32,965 nucleotides of DNA from an uncultured Eubacteriaceae bacterium. Lineage in GTDB: Bacteria; Bacillota; Clostridia; Eubacteriales; UBA1433. How positions within the stretch are numbered: the stretch's first letter is position 1; every line of letters begins with the position of its first letter. Below the pieces are notes generated by a model that ran no database searches, had not been told where the DNA came from, and saw only the letters and a list, made by a program, of their open reading frames with translations. A program made the position numbers and the translations under genes. Below, piece after piece: positions 31,982-32,965 of this stretch. Where the stretch lies: contig CALFLU010000016.1 in assembly GCA_937880125.1 (NCBI GenBank), forward strand, positions 1 through 32,965, in the 5' to 3' direction.

Positions 31982-32965
31982 TTATTTTACTTTTACCGTC
32001 AGGTTGGCCGTTCCGGTTTTGCCCTGGGAGTTGACCACAGAATACACAACGGTGTAGGTGCCGATTTGATTGACATCTACGCCTGAGGCATTGATATTTA
32101 CTTGGCTTGCGGGAATGCTGCCGTCGTTGCCGTCGGTAACGGATGCAATATAAGTGGAAAAGTCAGGTAGAGCATCTCCCTTTGACAATGTAATGGAAGT
32201 GGGATTTAAGACAATGACCGGCGTTGTCGCCGCACTGTTTCCTTTAACCGTAACATTGACGGAGGTGGACAGCGTGTGACCGTGCGGATCCGTATAGGTA
32301 ACGGTGACCACGGCACTGCCGCCCCTCTTGCCTTGGATGGTTACATTGCTGCCTGAGAGAGACACAGAGGCGATGTTGTTGTTGCTTGTGCCTGCGGAAA
32401 GGTTGGTTAAGCCGGATATGCCGCCGCCAACGGCGTTGGTACCCTGCACAGCGAGGGTGGTCGAGCCGTTTTGGTTGATGGTGATGTCATTGGGTGCCGC
32501 GCCGCTGAGGTATAAGTCAATTGTGGCCGGTGAACTGGCGTTGTGTATCGGACAAGTTTCGGCCTCGCCTGCGGCAGGAAAATACACGACACTTTGTTCA
32601 TTGCCGGGTACAAAGGTGGGGTTCAGTGCTTTGACGCCTGCAGGGAAGCGCGATTCGGGTTTGACGATCACTACCTTCTTGGTCACCAAATCGGGAGGGC
32701 AATATTGGGTTGCCGTTTTATTGGAGGCGCTGCACAAAACGAGTTCCTGATGAAAATCATCTTTTTCGGTGGGCACAGTGCCTGCAATGAACATTTCGGT
32801 ATAGACCCTTGAGCCGCGCGGGTCACGAGAAGAAAGCTCCGTGGGCAACTTGCCGGAGACATTGTCAACGGCTGCGGTGACGATGTTGTCGGGGCGGGCG
32901 GGGAAGCTGCCGGAGCTAAGCCCTTTTGCAGCGTGTATCTCACGCATATTCACTTCCCACATATA
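31982..32965 (-). CDS. class A penicillin-binding protein, C-terminal part with Ig-like tail (partial)
   Basis: Partial: the stop is at 31982 and the frame runs off the right edge, so the glycosyltransferase and most of the transpeptidase are missing. The first 75 or so visible residues match the end of PBP1A-type proteins (PDNIVTAAVDNVSGKLPTE, then the GTVPT motif, FHQELVLC). A middle segment with cysteines follows. Two Ig-like domains are then suggested: a BIG/invasin-like one (about 160-243) and a DUF5011-like one at the C-terminus (TDGNDGSIPASQVNI, GTYTVVYSVVNSQGKTGTA). Such tails probably contact the cell wall. An ATG at 32962 is likely an internal methionine. Confidence 0.82.
   Translation of the reverse strand, partial: YMWEVNMREIHAAKGLSSGSFPARPDNIVTAAVDNVSGKLPTELSSRDPRGSRVYTEMFIAGTVPTEKDDFHQELVLCSASNKTATQYCPPDLVTKKVVIVKPESRFPAGVKALNPTFVPGNEQSVVYFPAAGEAETCPIHNASSPATIDLYLSGAAPNDITINQNGSTTLAVQGTNAVGGGISGLTNLSAGTSNNNIASVSLSGSNVTIQGKRGGSAVVTVTYTDPHGHTLSTSVNVTVKGNSAATTPVIVLNPTSITLSKGDALPDFSTYIASVTDGNDGSIPASQVNINASGVDVNQIGTYTVVYSVVNSQGKTGTANLTVKVK

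Overview
The window looks like chromosomal DNA of an anaerobic, low-to-moderate GC Firmicute of the class Clostridia, possibly an amino-acid fermenter. The evidence is strong AGGAGG-type ribosome binding sites, TTG and GTG starts, extended -10 promoters (TGnTATAAT), a ferredoxin-linked 2-oxoacid oxidoreductase, an oxygen-sensitive-type enoate reductase family protein, a DUF4358 lipoprotein and a tRNA gene with an encoded CCA end. I cannot name the genus. I see no phage, transposase, CRISPR array or plasmid gene.

Layout. (1) 1-1.8 kb: a long hairpin, then tgt and yajC. (2) 1.8-4.5 kb, minus strand: a four-gene run, GntR/FCD regulator, an orphan and degenerate 2-oxoacid:ferredoxin oxidoreductase beta subunit, cytidine deaminase and endonuclease III. 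(3) 4.8-10.4 kb, plus strand, divergent from the regulator: a compact six-gene operon with an Old-Yellow-Enzyme/FAD reductase, a PanE-like reductase, a ferredoxin subunit and the alpha, beta and gamma subunits of a 2-oxoacid:ferredoxin oxidoreductase. (4) 10.4-13.2 kb: a DUF2254 membrane protein, a DUF169 protein and tRNA-Pro(GGG). (5) 13.4-15.7 kb, minus strand: a NifX-like protein with its DUF134 partner, then RtcB. (6) 16.0-17.4 kb: cupin, macro-domain protein and a small alarmone hydrolase-like HD protein. (7) 17.6-22.5 kb: two more PanE-like reductases, a PF06541 membrane protein and a CoA-transferase. (8) 22.6-24.6 kb: a small alarmone synthetase, a likely small RNA and two unknown proteins. 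(9) 24.7-30.0 kb: ruvA-ruvB-queA-aminotransferase-purB. (10) 30.1 kb to the end: a DUF4358 lipoprotein, an isocitrate/isopropylmalate dehydrogenase family enzyme, and the 3' end of a class A penicillin-binding protein with an Ig-like tail.

How the genes fit together. The central metabolic theme is 2-oxoacid chemistry. The OFOR would oxidise a 2-oxoacid to acyl-CoA with reduced ferredoxin, PanE-family enzymes could reduce a 2-oxoacid to a 2-hydroxyacid, the flavoprotein could reduce an enoate, and the CoA-transferase could move CoA between acids. This would suit Stickland-like amino-acid fermentation, but the substrate is inference. A GntR/FCD regulator is transcribed divergently from the operon and shares its own operon with a beta-subunit paralogue that keeps the four cluster cysteines but has lost the TPP/Mg signature.

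A second theme is genome order. The common cluster ruvA-ruvB-queA-tgt-yajC is split here, with tgt-yajC at the left edge and ruvAB-queA about 23 kb downstream on the same strand. The other points most worth checking are the small-RNA candidate near 23.55-23.68 kb, the paired palindromic operators before the DUF134 gene, the GATACAG-type motifs between rtcB and the cupin gene, and several unusually long perfect palindromes.
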